Part shown: one piece after another, positions 13,601-26,600 of the stretch
Layout: the number at the start of each line of letters is the position of its first letter
How positions within the stretch are numbered: the first letter of the stretch is position 1
Assembly: GCA_026874595.1 (NCBI GenBank)
Contig: CM049317.1
Span: 74,840,618-74,904,617 of the forward strand
Source: Sipunculus nudus
Lineage: Eukaryota; Annelida; Sipuncula; Golfingiida; Sipunculidae
Direction: 5' to 3'
Length of the DNA stretch: 64,000 bases
Notes under the pieces: model-generated
What the model saw: the letters and a program-made list of their open reading frames with translations, nothing else
Database searches by the model: none
Told to the model about the DNA's origin: nothing
Translations under genes and position numbers: made by a program

Positions 13601-16600
13601 ATTAGGATTATCAAATTTCCATTTTTTAATGAGCTGCACAAATACTGGATGTCATAAACACACTTAGGGAAAATAGTTTCCCTGATATAAGACTTAACAA
13701 GAGATATTTCTTACCCCCTCCTCCCTCATCTTAGTGGCGGCTTCTTCATACTCTGGTTTCATCTTCTTACAGTGTCCACACCCTGTGCGGTCATAACATC
13801 AGTGTTAACTACATAACACACATGAGGGGAGCTGGGGATATTCATCATCACATTATATTTTACAGGTTCATCAAAGAATTCACATATAAAATAAACCTAG
13901 GATATTTTTCAGTTTGAGTTTCATCATGTTATTTTTGTTTTTATTTTTATTTTGAATGTATTTAGTCCATGTATTATAACTGTATTAATTACAAAATGGA
14001 TGTGGTAATAATAATGATAATAATCCTTATAATGAAATCCTTGTGAAATATGAAAGGATTCCGATCCAACACCAACTTAAAAGATTCCTGAAATTGTGAC
14101 AGCATTTTATATTTTAGGTAAAAAAAAGTCATATAAAATGAAAATGTTTAGGAACTTAACTAATTGGTTACCATATGGAAAGGAAATTACTAATAAAACA
14201 TAGAAAGTTTTGCTCAGGGAAGCATAACAAGGAGAACAATTGTCTCATTAAAGACAAAGGGCAGTTAATTATTAATTTACTTACATGGAGCATAAAACAT
14301 GATGAGTACAGAGTTGTGCGTGGACATGTATTCATCAAAGTTATCATCTGTCAGGTGAACCACATCGTTCTCCGAATCGGCCCACTCCGCTTCCTTTTCC
14401 TTCTCCTTGGGTGGTTCAGGGCTGTTTATACCAAATAAATATTGTCAGGTTAAACAAAAACTACAAACACTACATAAATACTGGTGTTTTAATTGGAGTA
14501 TCTCATTCAAAAGAGATGATATTTGATGATTTAAAGTGTGTAAATGTTTTATGATGCATAAAAACACACTGTAAATTCTAAATACATTTTGATATGTCAA
14601 CCACTTATTTATAGCATATTCCAAACAAATCCTGATGACATGTTAACCAAACAATGTACATGTTAAACTTTTATAATCGCAAGTGCAGCAGGCCACTTAC
14701 ATTTTGGCAGCAGACTAGCCAAAATAACCATTTAATGATTACAAATATACTTGCTATTTGAAACCAAATAAATACTTCTAGAGTAGTTCTACATCAGAAT
14801 TCTTCCACTGAACAGGATATTATTTTACATTTTAACTAGGGACCCATGGGTCTCAACGCTCAGCTGAATTTTTCTATAAGGATATTTTAAATAGCTTTTC
14901 CAAAATGTGATCAGGTGGGACTTCAAGAATTGTGAGTTAAAGATGCCTTTATATTACTGGATATTTGGTAATTGGAATTTATCAAAATGATAATATGTAT
15001 AGTGATCTGCTGACGGACAGACAAATATACCTCAGTTGGATTTCACATGGCTGCATTAAGAGTATGATTGCTGTAATTTTACAGTCTTTAACATATAAAG
15101 AAAATGCGTAAAAATTAGAAAAAATGTAAGTGGCACCACCAGTCTTAAGCAGGTAATACCTGATTTCAAGAACAATTGATCCAGTCTAACTTGAGAGTTG
15201 GAGATGAAATAAACACACAAGGTTTCAAGACACCATATGAAACTGTTGTCGAGAATCTGACAGTATCAATGTAATTTAGCTGTGTCAAGATTAAGGCAAA
15301 TAGGGCAAAAAAACAGAAAAAATACAGGTGGCACCACCAGTCTTTAGAAACTGAAGAAACAAATAATGCTCAATAAATGCATCAGGTTTTGGAAAACTGG
15401 ATAAAATCAACTGAAAACGGATGGGATTGCTGTAATTTGATGAGAAAAAAATATGGGTGGTGCCACCAGTCTTCTGGTACTGAAGGGACTCGTCATGATC
15501 AATACAGATACCAGCTTCGGGACACCAGGTGAAACCACAGCTGAGAAAATGATTAATGTCATTTGACGGTCTCTTAAACAGAAAAAAACAGAAAAAAAAA
15601 TGGTTAAACCAGAAAAAAATATAGGTGGTGCCACCAGTTTTCTGGAACTGACAAAACTAGTCATGGTCAATATTCAAGGCAAGAAATATGGCAATCTATG
15701 CATAAATTATCAAGATACTGGAGATTTTGTATCAATTCTTAATAATTCTGGGGGGTACTTACAAGCCCCATAACTAGTAGGATATAGGTCGCAATGACCT
15801 ACTTTCAGGTTTCCATAAAGATTTTTTATTGACCCCCCTTGATTAGAAATCCCTTGTATCAGCAGTTACAATTTGTGCCCTGCTAAAGGATGACCAGATG
15901 GCCGGACTGACTACAGACGGAGCGCCATTCCTCTACCTCAGTTGACTTTCAGTCAACTGAGCTAACAACTACTTGATAATGACAAACTTGTTCTGAGCAT
16001 AGGGAATGATTTGACATTAAAATACCACAGTTTTGTTGTGAAAGAGAAGTATAAACAGCTCACTTCTTCATCCAGCTGATGATGCCATCCTTGTTGTTCT
16101 CTCCTCCATACTGGTACAACTTCTTACCTTGTCTGTAAATGATAAACATTATGGTTATAATTTTTTATGCTGATTTATGCATTATATCTATGATTGGTTG
16201 TTTTTCTTATTATCAATTATCTTACTGCAGTTCTGTGGAATCAATCACAAATGATTATGTATGCATAAGCAAAACAGTGAAAAATCTTTGAAAAATTTTA
16301 TTTCTGTCAGAAACATAAGGAAGGTAGGGACAACTGAAACAACATCTCTTGAGGAATATAATCACTGTTGACAATACTTAGTTTATGATTTATCAGGTAT
16401 TTACATGATTCCTGTTGACGATTTGAAGACAATATTATCTGTGTTGAAAACTGATGCATGCAAAGGTACTCTCACAAAACATATACTTTGATCTTTCTCT
16501 CAGCTGATTTATCATGAAAGACTTTCCCTTTTGACAATAATTATTAAATTCCAACAATTGTCATACTTATTATTTAAACTTTTCAAATTATTGTGTGTTT

Positions 16601-19600
16601 TGTTTGATAAAAGATTGAAATAGTTCCTCTAAAAAATCATATTGTGGGGACGTACAGGTATTTCAAGAAACTTAACAGGGCCTAACCCGAAAAAAATTTA
16701 TGATGTATAAAAATTAATTATAGAAGTTAAAATAAATATAAGTATAGTTTATATATCAATTATTATAAATAATGCTATTCAAGATCACTCAATTAAAGTA
16801 AGGCCCTAATAACGTACTATCATACAGCCAGTGTAAAAGTTAATTTATCTTAACATTATTATCCACTAGTTATCAGAATACTCAAGTACACTTGGGTTAT
16901 TTTGTATTGCAGTGTTCAGTCTAAAATATATCGTCATACAATAAAAATTAAATATAAACAAGTAAATGAATATGTGATTCAGTCAAAATAGAACAACACA
17001 AGAAAGAAAAAAGATGTCACTTACTCAAAATAGTAAAGAGTGGGAAACCCTGTGATGTTGTACTCTGTTCTAACTTCAGTCAGTTCTGGCTTGTCCACAT
17101 CCATACCTGCTAACACCTGTAAAACAAGAAGATATATAAGTCTTAATGACTCATACTCGGTGTGGTTACCTTGATGTCACTGCCACCAGACCCAGTGCTT
17201 TTACTTGATATTATGAAATAAGTATAAAATATAGTAAGAAAAAATGTCAATTGTCTGCTTCAGTGTGGAAAAAATTGATGCACTCTATGTGATGATTGTG
17301 TATAAATGTTAGGGATAATATCTGTAGTGCCATGATAATGACTCACAAGGCTTCTATTGGCGCATGTCAGTCATTTTGAGACTTATCTTTGACAACATGC
17401 GTGTCACTGGTGCAATACATTACTCCACAAAATAAATAAATAAATGTGAAGATACAACAGCTGCATCATGAGATGACCTTTGACCTATCAGACTGACAGA
17501 AGAGGAGACTCTGCTACAGATGAACATGAAGATGAAGGGATGGACTTACTGCTTCTCCTTTCAGTTCTGTAGCTGCAGCAGCAAAATCTGGCTTTATCCT
17601 TTTACAAAACCCGCACCCTACAAAACAGAAGATACCTCACTGTAATCATCAGCCATTCTCACTCTGCAAAGACTCTATAATGAAGACAATCCCTCATATG
17701 TAACATTCTATTATCACAACATCATTTATATATTTTATCCCTTTGCTTTAAACCACTGCTTTGTTGAATAAGTTTTTCCAGGTTCCAATATCCGGGATGA
17801 CACAGGGCAAAGAATCAGAGCAATGGGGGCGTGGTGTCATGGATATAAAATTTTGGGAGTTGGATGCACAAAGAAATACCACTCTCATTGGTCTGATTAC
17901 AATCTAAATGAAGCGTATAACAGCTGTGTAAGGAGTGTATCCCCACCACAGAGCATATTTTTGTCTCAGCTGGTTTGCTTATCAGTTATAAAGGTTAGCA
18001 TTAAACTACTGATATGATCTGTTGAGTAAATATTTTAAACCATACTTTATTTATGAGTTATTAAGAGCAGAGCAACATTTAACAAGAAATAAAGCTGTGC
18101 ATGTATTGATGCAACTCTTCCTCTGTTATAAATATTTTATTCAAAATGAAAATCATTAAGAAATACATTTCTTTTCAAAGATCCAGAACCCACGTTTCAA
18201 CTCATCAAATTTTTAAAGGACCAGCCCATGGGCCTGCTGGTGGCAATGTCTGTTGAACAAAATTAAATGTAAACAATTATAAACAATAATATCTATATCA
18301 CAGGTCTGGGAATATTCCTAACTACAAAACTTGTGTTCAGACAACTGGAAAACCCTGAGAGTTCATTGAGATTTTATTATTTTGATTTTAACTGTCAACT
18401 GTGAAGTGCAGTGCTTATTCACTAGGTCACGTCCAACCCTGCCTTACTCTGCTCACTTCACAGAACAGCAAATACTCACTCACAAGGTGCATAAAACATG
18501 GCCAGTATCGGTTTCTTTTCCTGTTTCAGCAGCTTATTTAATCCCTGTAAACAAGAAAGCAAGAAGAATGTCTCATTAAAAATAACACACAAATTTATCT
18601 GCATGGTAAGTTGACAGCAACAATGTCTAAAGTCGATTATACATTTATCTTTAATATCAGATTATCTATTACATGAAAATTTCTTATATGAAATTAATGT
18701 TTATATTTTTATACATCATGTATGGATTTCCTTTGTTTTATGAGATTTAACTTGGCTACATATCTCAGAAAGAACTGTGGTTTACACATTATGATTACGC
18801 TTAGTAAATATATTTACACATTTTTTTTATAAGGATTTGCACTTCAACCATAACACTTTGTGGCATGTGATACTACTCATCTCTGAATGTTTCCTGTTTG
18901 TGATTAAACTGTGCAAATTTAAAAAAACACTTAAGGATCACTCATCGTGTCCTGACAAAACATCTTATAAACTTCCTTGTAGGCTCCTTATCAATTATAA
19001 CTAAAAATGCTCCAAGTCTTTGTGGCCCTGCATGCATGTGATTGTTGTCCTGATATCCTATCTGGATTATAGAATGCTCTATTCCTTATTGTGCCTGAAC
19101 ATTTTCATGTGGACTTAAATCCAGTGGACATATCAGCCCTTTGGTACTGATGGGTATATATTGTCTAATATAAATAATAATGAGTCATGTGACTTTTCAT
19201 TTGTCCTTCCCTGTCATTTAGCCAGGTTCATTTTTGTGGTTTTTCTCAGCTCCAAGGAGAACTTCTTTATTATAATAGATAGTGGCACTGAATTACTGAA
19301 ATGCAAGTCCTCTGGGTTACATCTTGGAAAAAAAATCTTTTTGTCCTGAAGTAATGTCAATGATGTCAAGTGTTGTCAACGATGTCAAGTGCTGTCAATA
19401 ATGTCAAGTGTTGTCAATTATGTCAAGTATATCCTGAGGGGAAACCATTTCCAGATTTTCCGAGAAACCCTGAAGAATATAACATTATTTGTTAAATTTG
19501 ACAAAACATCTATTGCAATGCCATCTTTCAGAATGTATGCACATGTAGCTAGCAGGTAGACATGTTCCATGGGAAATCCAACTTGTAGGCTGTGTGGGCC

Positions 19601-22600
19601 TGTCAAATACAATAACAGGCAATATTCTAGTACATTCTAGTAAACAAAGCAGCTATAAAATAAGATTAATCATTCACTTGCACTCTTGACTGGTAAACAT
19701 TCATCTCAGTTCTGTGTGTATAGGGCAAACCTTTGTGGTTAAGGCTTTGTCCAGGGGCCTCAGTTTTTATAAACAAAATTCTTGCAGTTTACAAATCCAG
19801 AATCATACCTATTACATCACCAAGCTCCTATTTGAAAAATTTTCAGCTTGTTTCCTAAGCTTGTACTGGATGACCTTACCTGTTTTGTCTCCAGGTGAAC
19901 CACATCATCAGCAGTAGAATCCTCATCCCAGGGAATGTCTCCTTTTGGATCTCGTAAAAAGTTACACATGGACTGAAAAAGATAATCATAATGCAGTTAC
20001 CAACGATAATAACTAATACTATATCTGTCTTGACTTTCTTTTAGTCATGTGTCTATTATTTTATATTGGGTCATATTATGCATACACATATATTTTATTA
20101 TTTTTAAATCAGAAAGGTTTAAACAGAATTTAAAAGAAAAGAATGCCACAAAATTGGCATCTACAAGATTATTCCTTGAATCACTATTAAAAAGTTTTGC
20201 ACATTGGAGTTTTCAGTACATGCTTAATTTTATTCACTGAAATAAAACAAAAGATTCAGTAAATTTGATAAAATAAAACATCTTTTCAAATAAAGTATAC
20301 ACACTGTTGGTTGAATGAGGGACAAACAATATCATTGTGCTAATTACTATCTCAGCTTTAATTTATTACTGGAATTAATAGTCAATTTCACACATGGTGA
20401 AGTTTTTACTCTTCTGAAGTAAGGAATTACTTATCTGATGAACATCCACACTATCATAGCAATACACCACTTGTGGACACTGTCCACACAAGTAAATGTG
20501 CACTTTAATCATTGTAACCCTGGTGGTACAATACAAAATTTAAAATGTAGCATAGCCTAGAATAAGAATGAATCAAATACAGAAAATAAAAACATATTAA
20601 CAATAATCATCTTGTTTATGCACCACCTGGTGGGGGGGGGGAGGGCAGAGGGGAAGCCTGCTGGTAGTGGCCAAGCTGGGGTGGGTTACATAGTGCAAGT
20701 GAAGGCTGTACTACTAGGTGGGCTAGATGTAAACAACACTTGACATGGTGTATGAAAACATGAATAAAAGCTACCCTTTTCAATCAATCCCTTTGAAATT
20801 TCAGGTTTTAAAAGATTAAATCCTTATATATATATATATGCTGTGAAATATTAAATCAACAGTGCTTACAGGGAAAAAATGCGCCATTGCCAAAGTTGGA
20901 CAAAATTTAAGGTACTGATTTTTTATTTATGCTAATAACTTGAAAAATTTGCAAGATTCAGATCTAATTTTGGTTAAACAATTGAATCTTGATTAAATAA
21001 AGTTATATTCGTGAAAAAAAGTCTCTAGCTTCAGCAAATTCTCATGTTAGATGAGTAAATATATTTCCTGATTTTTTAAAAATTGCATTATATTTTGGCC
21101 CATAACTTCAAATTAAGACCCAACACTAACCTACTTTTTGTATTTTCATAGGAAATGTATGGAAGAATATGAATACTAAATATGATCAAAAACAGATCAG
21201 TGGTTTTGATATTAGGCAGCCTTGAAGTGTAAAAATGGCTTTTTCATGGAAAACGGAGGTTTTTCCTTAAAATCTCGAAGGAACAAAGTCCTAATGCCCC
21301 TTTTTTTGGTATGGTAGGAGATTTTTGGGACATCTAATGGTATGCAAAATTTTGGAATCATAGGTCCAACGGTTTTAAAACGTGCCCTGTTAATGGAAGG
21401 ACTGCCGGACGGCCCGACGGACAATGGACAAAGGACCACGACTATAGCTCAGATGACTTATAGTCAGCTGAGCTAAAAATGTAAGTGGCACCACCAGCCT
21501 TCAGCCTTAACTGATTTCAAGAACAACTGATCCAGCCAAGATTTGTGGCAATCCATGCATAAAATATCAAGATAGGGGAGGTTTTGTTTCAAATTTTTAA
21601 TTATTCTTGGGGGTACTTAAAAGCCCCATAGCTAGTAGGATATAGGTCGCACTGACCTTATTTCAGGTTTCCATGGAGAATTTTTATTGACCTCCCTGGC
21701 ATTTCATTAAAGTTTCTATGACCAAAGGTTACGAATTGTGCCATGCTAACGGACATCTGGAGGGCCGGACAGATGACGGACAAAGTGCCATTCCTATATC
21801 TCAGTTGACTTTCAGTCAGCTGAGCTAAAGAGAACTTAATGAAAGCACTTCTATTGACTTTGGCTAATACCACCTTATTAGACATCTGTTAGACTATTTG
21901 CAATACTTTATGAAAATATATTAACACAGACTTAGTTGTTATGTGAAAGATTTTGTTCTTAGAAAGTACTTGGATCTCAAGTTATGTTAGGAAGGGCGAG
22001 ATCCCACCATATATGTGGATATGTCACAGGAGGCGATTATGATGAACAAGATGTAACTGTGCCAAAATGAAAGCTGTGTTTTTCCTGTTGAAGTACTCAC
22101 GCTATAGCATGTGCTGCCACCTATCTACAGTTTAAGAGAATATCAATTTTTTTATTGAATCTGACTCACCTTGGCAGTCATTAGCCTGTCATAATCCTTG
22201 TTGAATTCACCATTACTGCATAACAGAATACACTTTTTATTTAGAGGAGCCACTTAGCATTCTATGTTAAGAATCTTACAAGGATTTACCTACATTACAT
22301 GAAGTCCTAACCTTTGTTCTCCAATACTCACAAAAATCTTCATTAAAACAAGATAAATTATGCAGCCATATTACTAAACAGATGTTTTATGTTATTTTTA
22401 ATCATTAAAATTATGCAGAGTGAAAATACAGTGATAATAATAATGATGACATTTATTTATAAAAAACATATAGTTTACATATCAGATTATAAACTTCTAC
22501 CTGTCCATCTGTAATTTAACAGGACTTTGAATAGATCATTTTTAAAAACAAATAAAATACTACTTACTGAAAATGTTTAATATCTATAGATGATGGAGAT

Positions 22601-23551
22601 GTTTTCAGTTTTTTACATGTCTTTTTGGCTTCCCTGAAATGCAAAAAAAAAAAAACATTTTATTATTCAATATTATTTTTTTTTTTAATAAATTTTAATA
22701 TATTCTTATTTTTCAAGCACTTAAATGTTTTAACAGAATTCTGGTGTGGTAGTATGCCTAGGTATTTGAGATCATAATTTATATTGGAGTGACAATGTGT
22801 TCTAACTAATCATTCTGACATAATGATTGTTCCGTACCATACAGACAGATCAACCATCTACAGCCCACAAAATGTTCAAACCCTCTAAAATAGCTGCTCA
22901 TCCTGCACTATGTGTTCTTCAAATGAGCACTATCTAAAAGACACCAATCATAAACTGTAACATATTTTATGTTGAAATTAGTATAGCCTTATTATATTTT
23001 CATTTATGCTTGCATTTTAGCACCTTTGATGGAAAAATCAAATTATACCCACCATGAAGATTTCATTTTACATTGATACAAAATTAACCTAATAACTGCA
23101 AACTACTGATACTAATACAGATTTATGAATAACTTTATGTATCAAAGTAAAATAAATACATCAGTCATGATATGAATATTTGACTGAATTTCAGTTATCA
23201 ATATGTATGTATGCTCCCTTAAGCAAAACAGTAAATGGAATTGAACCTGAAAATAATGTAAACATGAGGGCTTTACAATCCATCAATCCATTGCAAAATA
23301 AACATGACTCATTCAAATATAAGAATGCATCAAATGCACAATACAATACAGCAATAAAAAAAATTCGGGAAGATAAATTTGCTTGGTTTCATTTTCTTTT
23401 CCTCATTAATTATGCAAAAATGCTGTAGAATTTTTAAATTCAGGTTAAACAATGTGAATTTTTAATCAAAGTATATTTGTATTTAAAATCCTCTGTTGTA
23501 TAATGGCATGCTCTCTGGCAGCATATGAACTAATTAAAATCTTATATACAT

Positions 23552-23623
<72 letters not shown>

Positions 23624-26600
23624 ATTACATTACCATGCACAATAAGAACAATACATACTTGCATGAGTCAATTATTGAGCATGCATTAGTTTAGCTACAG
23701 TTTATATTATACAACACTGAAGAAAGTAGTTTTATTAAAACATGCACTGATATGGAGATTCTATGAAAATATAGCAAACTGGCTCATTATTTCTCCATTA
23801 CTCCACCTCCTGTGTTTTATCAAATTATCAAAGAATAAAATATAAGATATGATGCCTAAAAGCCCAGATATTGGTATTATCCTCTTTTGATAGGCTCCCT
23901 AAACAGCAAGATAAATGAATTACAGAGAGTATGAGTAAGAGAAGGAAGGAAAAAGAAATAGGATGTTAACTGTATAATACATTCCTATTGGACGATCAGT
24001 CAGGAGAACCGCTGAATGACCTTTTTTGGTGGTCTATGTGGCATGGTGGTTCACATGATTTTACCATGAATATAATATACTGTTAATTCAATAAATTTGT
24101 TTTGTTTTCAAAATCAGTGTGCCAGCATTATTAATTTCTTTGATTTGTACAGTTTCACTTCTCAAAAAGAAAAAAACAGGGAGTGCATAATGCTCTCTTC
24201 AAGAGTACTGTGACCTCTGACCTCATTGAATATGTGGAGATTTTGCGGATAATCCTATTCTGACAAGACACCATGTCAACGTGCCTGCCTACAACATGGG
24301 CGTATATGTTCACTATACCATTGTCCTGTAAAACAATATAAAATGTAAGCTTTAACTAAAATAAATAAAAGCCAACACCCGAGAACCAATGCGTGCATTT
24401 TATTACACCTTCACCACTTTCCAACGCTTTCCAAGCAGAAATGTTAACTTTCATAAATTTATGGGTACAGATTCCACAATATTATAATCCAAATGATTAA
24501 GATTTAATCTTAGGTAGTTATATATCTAATACATATAAAAGGAATTCGGCTAACGTTTGTTCGCAATGTTCTCTAAAACCGCGTTGTGTACAATACTGTG
24601 CAATACATAATTTTAAAGGTTATTATCCCCGCAGTGATATAGGCGATATGAGAAAAAATAATTTTTAATGTCCGCCTTCATATAATTTTGATTGATTTTT
24701 CCGTTTTTACTGACTTGCACTGAGGTAAGACCGAGCACAGCTGAACTTCCTTCGGCAATGACCGGAAAGCGTGGTCACTCAACCTCAGATTATTGTTCAA
24801 ATGAATAACGCTTGCTTTCAGTGAGGGATTTGTGCATGTGGGGCATTACATTTGTACGAGGCTCTCACCCACGGGCATGGTCAGTAAAATAAAAACAAGG
24901 GACCTATGGGTCACGACGCTCAGCTGTTATATATGATAAAAAAATATTATTTAGAAATGAGGCACATGCTGGTTTTGTGTGGTAATAAATATAAGCTGTA
25001 ATATGAGTTGTTGTTGTTTATCTTATGTATGATTTTGATAGTACTTTTGGAGACAGGGAAGAGGATTGATTTCATTTATTTTATTAACAAATGGAGTACT
25101 ATTGTCACACAGATTTTGACTTGGCAATATAACTTATAAGCAGAATATATAAGGGTTAAACTATTAATTAAAAAAAATTACAAATATTGTCCCAAATATA
25201 ATTTTTATTAAAAATAATAAGAGAATCATATGATTTTTTAAAATGAAATATAACTGAAATGATTATTTAAATAATATTAAAGAATTTATTCATGAATGCA
25301 TTCATGAATACATTTTGAAAGTATTTGCACTGGTATTCATATACTTTCATTTTTACCTGAATTCCCATTCTTTATGCAAGAAATTTTATAATAGAGTACA
25401 TAATCATATTCTTATTTAAATACAATTACAAAGTATTCGCACCATGTCTGGTATTTATTCAGTTTTCACCAAACAATGATGTTGAGAATCCAGAATATAC
25501 AAAATTCACACATTTAAATAACAATCATAAGTACCTGGTTTTATGGCTTTTATTTATATTAAAAAATAACTGTAATAAATTCATTTTGGACTAATTTCAC
25601 ATCAATGTACACACTAGACACAGTAGGAATCTAGATTAATATTATCAACTGCATCTTTGTCTATCATTAATTTTCATCATATGATCCCTAATGATTAGTA
25701 ATGAATGATATGATTTACTTCTTTATCATTAAAATTGAACTGAAAAATACCATAGGTGACTGCATGGTGTTATTTGGAATACGTGACATTCTATCCATCG
25801 ATACAAGATTCTTATATCATCAGTAACTGCAAGTTAATTTCCTGTTATAATAAACTAACAAATTCCTTTTCTATTTTTCATTAAATTTTTATTAAAAACC
25901 AATAAAAATTTATTAATTTATTGTTTATTGTATGTAGTTGGTTAAAACTACTAGATGAGTTGGGTTGGACACCTGGATCAACTGTGGCTGGCCATAAGCT
26001 GCCTGGATTCCCTGTATGCCTCGCCTCAAGCATGCATAATTTGCTGAAAGTTCAACAAGGTCAACATACAGGGGAGACTCAAGAGGGGCTGGAGAGAGCC
26101 AAAGTCTGACAGGGTCTCATAAAAACATTAATAAAAGCTACAATTTTTGGCCAATTTCTTTCAGCTTTCTAAACTTAAAAGCTGAAATCCTTATGTGTGC
26201 ATGATATGAAAATTATATCAACAGTGCTCACAGGAAACAAACGTGCCATGGTCAAAGTTGGGCAAAATTTAAGTTACTAATTTTACATTTATACTAATAA
26301 CTTATAAAATTTAAAAAATTCATAACTAATTTTGGGTATTCAATTGAATCTTGATTAAATAATGTTACATCCCTGACAAAAAATCTCTAGCTTCAGCAAT
26401 CCCCTTGTTAAGGGAGTAAATATATTTCTTGATTTTTTACAAAGTGCATTATGTTTGGGCCCATAACTTAAAACAATTACGCAATACTGACATCATTCTG
26501 GCATGTGCATAGAGAATGAAAAATATGTATATTATTTATGATTAAAGTCAGATCAGTGGTTTTGATATTAGGCAGTCTTGAAGTGTAACAATGGGTTTTT

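Larger units (their letters stand above)
3831..14284. other. Short introns between exons 25 and 11 of the PDI gene
   Basis: Intron stretches of about 350 to 1000 bases (3831-4420, 4678-5376, 5446-6054, 6068-6945, 7028-7937, 8006-8520, 8711-9217, 9347-10057, 10129-10717, 10858-11418, 11485-11969, 11983-12662, 12745-13714, 13783-14284). They are AT-rich and mostly featureless. Exceptions are the decayed MITE at 4758-5162, the tandem copies at 10569-10740, a 25-base sequence repeated 54 bases apart near 10992 and 11046, and a poly-G run at 13260-13275. Confidence 0.7.
14422..22567. other. Introns between exons 11 and 4 of the PDI gene
   Basis: Introns 14422-16063, 16133-17024, 17117-17549, 17618-18483, 18545-19879, 19973-22169 and 22216-22567. 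The first contains the composite repeat at 14836-15965, 18545-19879 contains a 19-20 bp tandem repeat, and 19973-22169 contains family A and B repeat copies at 20630-21826. The remainder is AT-rich and unremarkable. Confidence 0.7.

Noticed and set aside
14175-14438. Plus-strand open frame of 87 codons
   Set aside because: It overlaps PDI exon 11 on the opposite strand and has no family resemblance.
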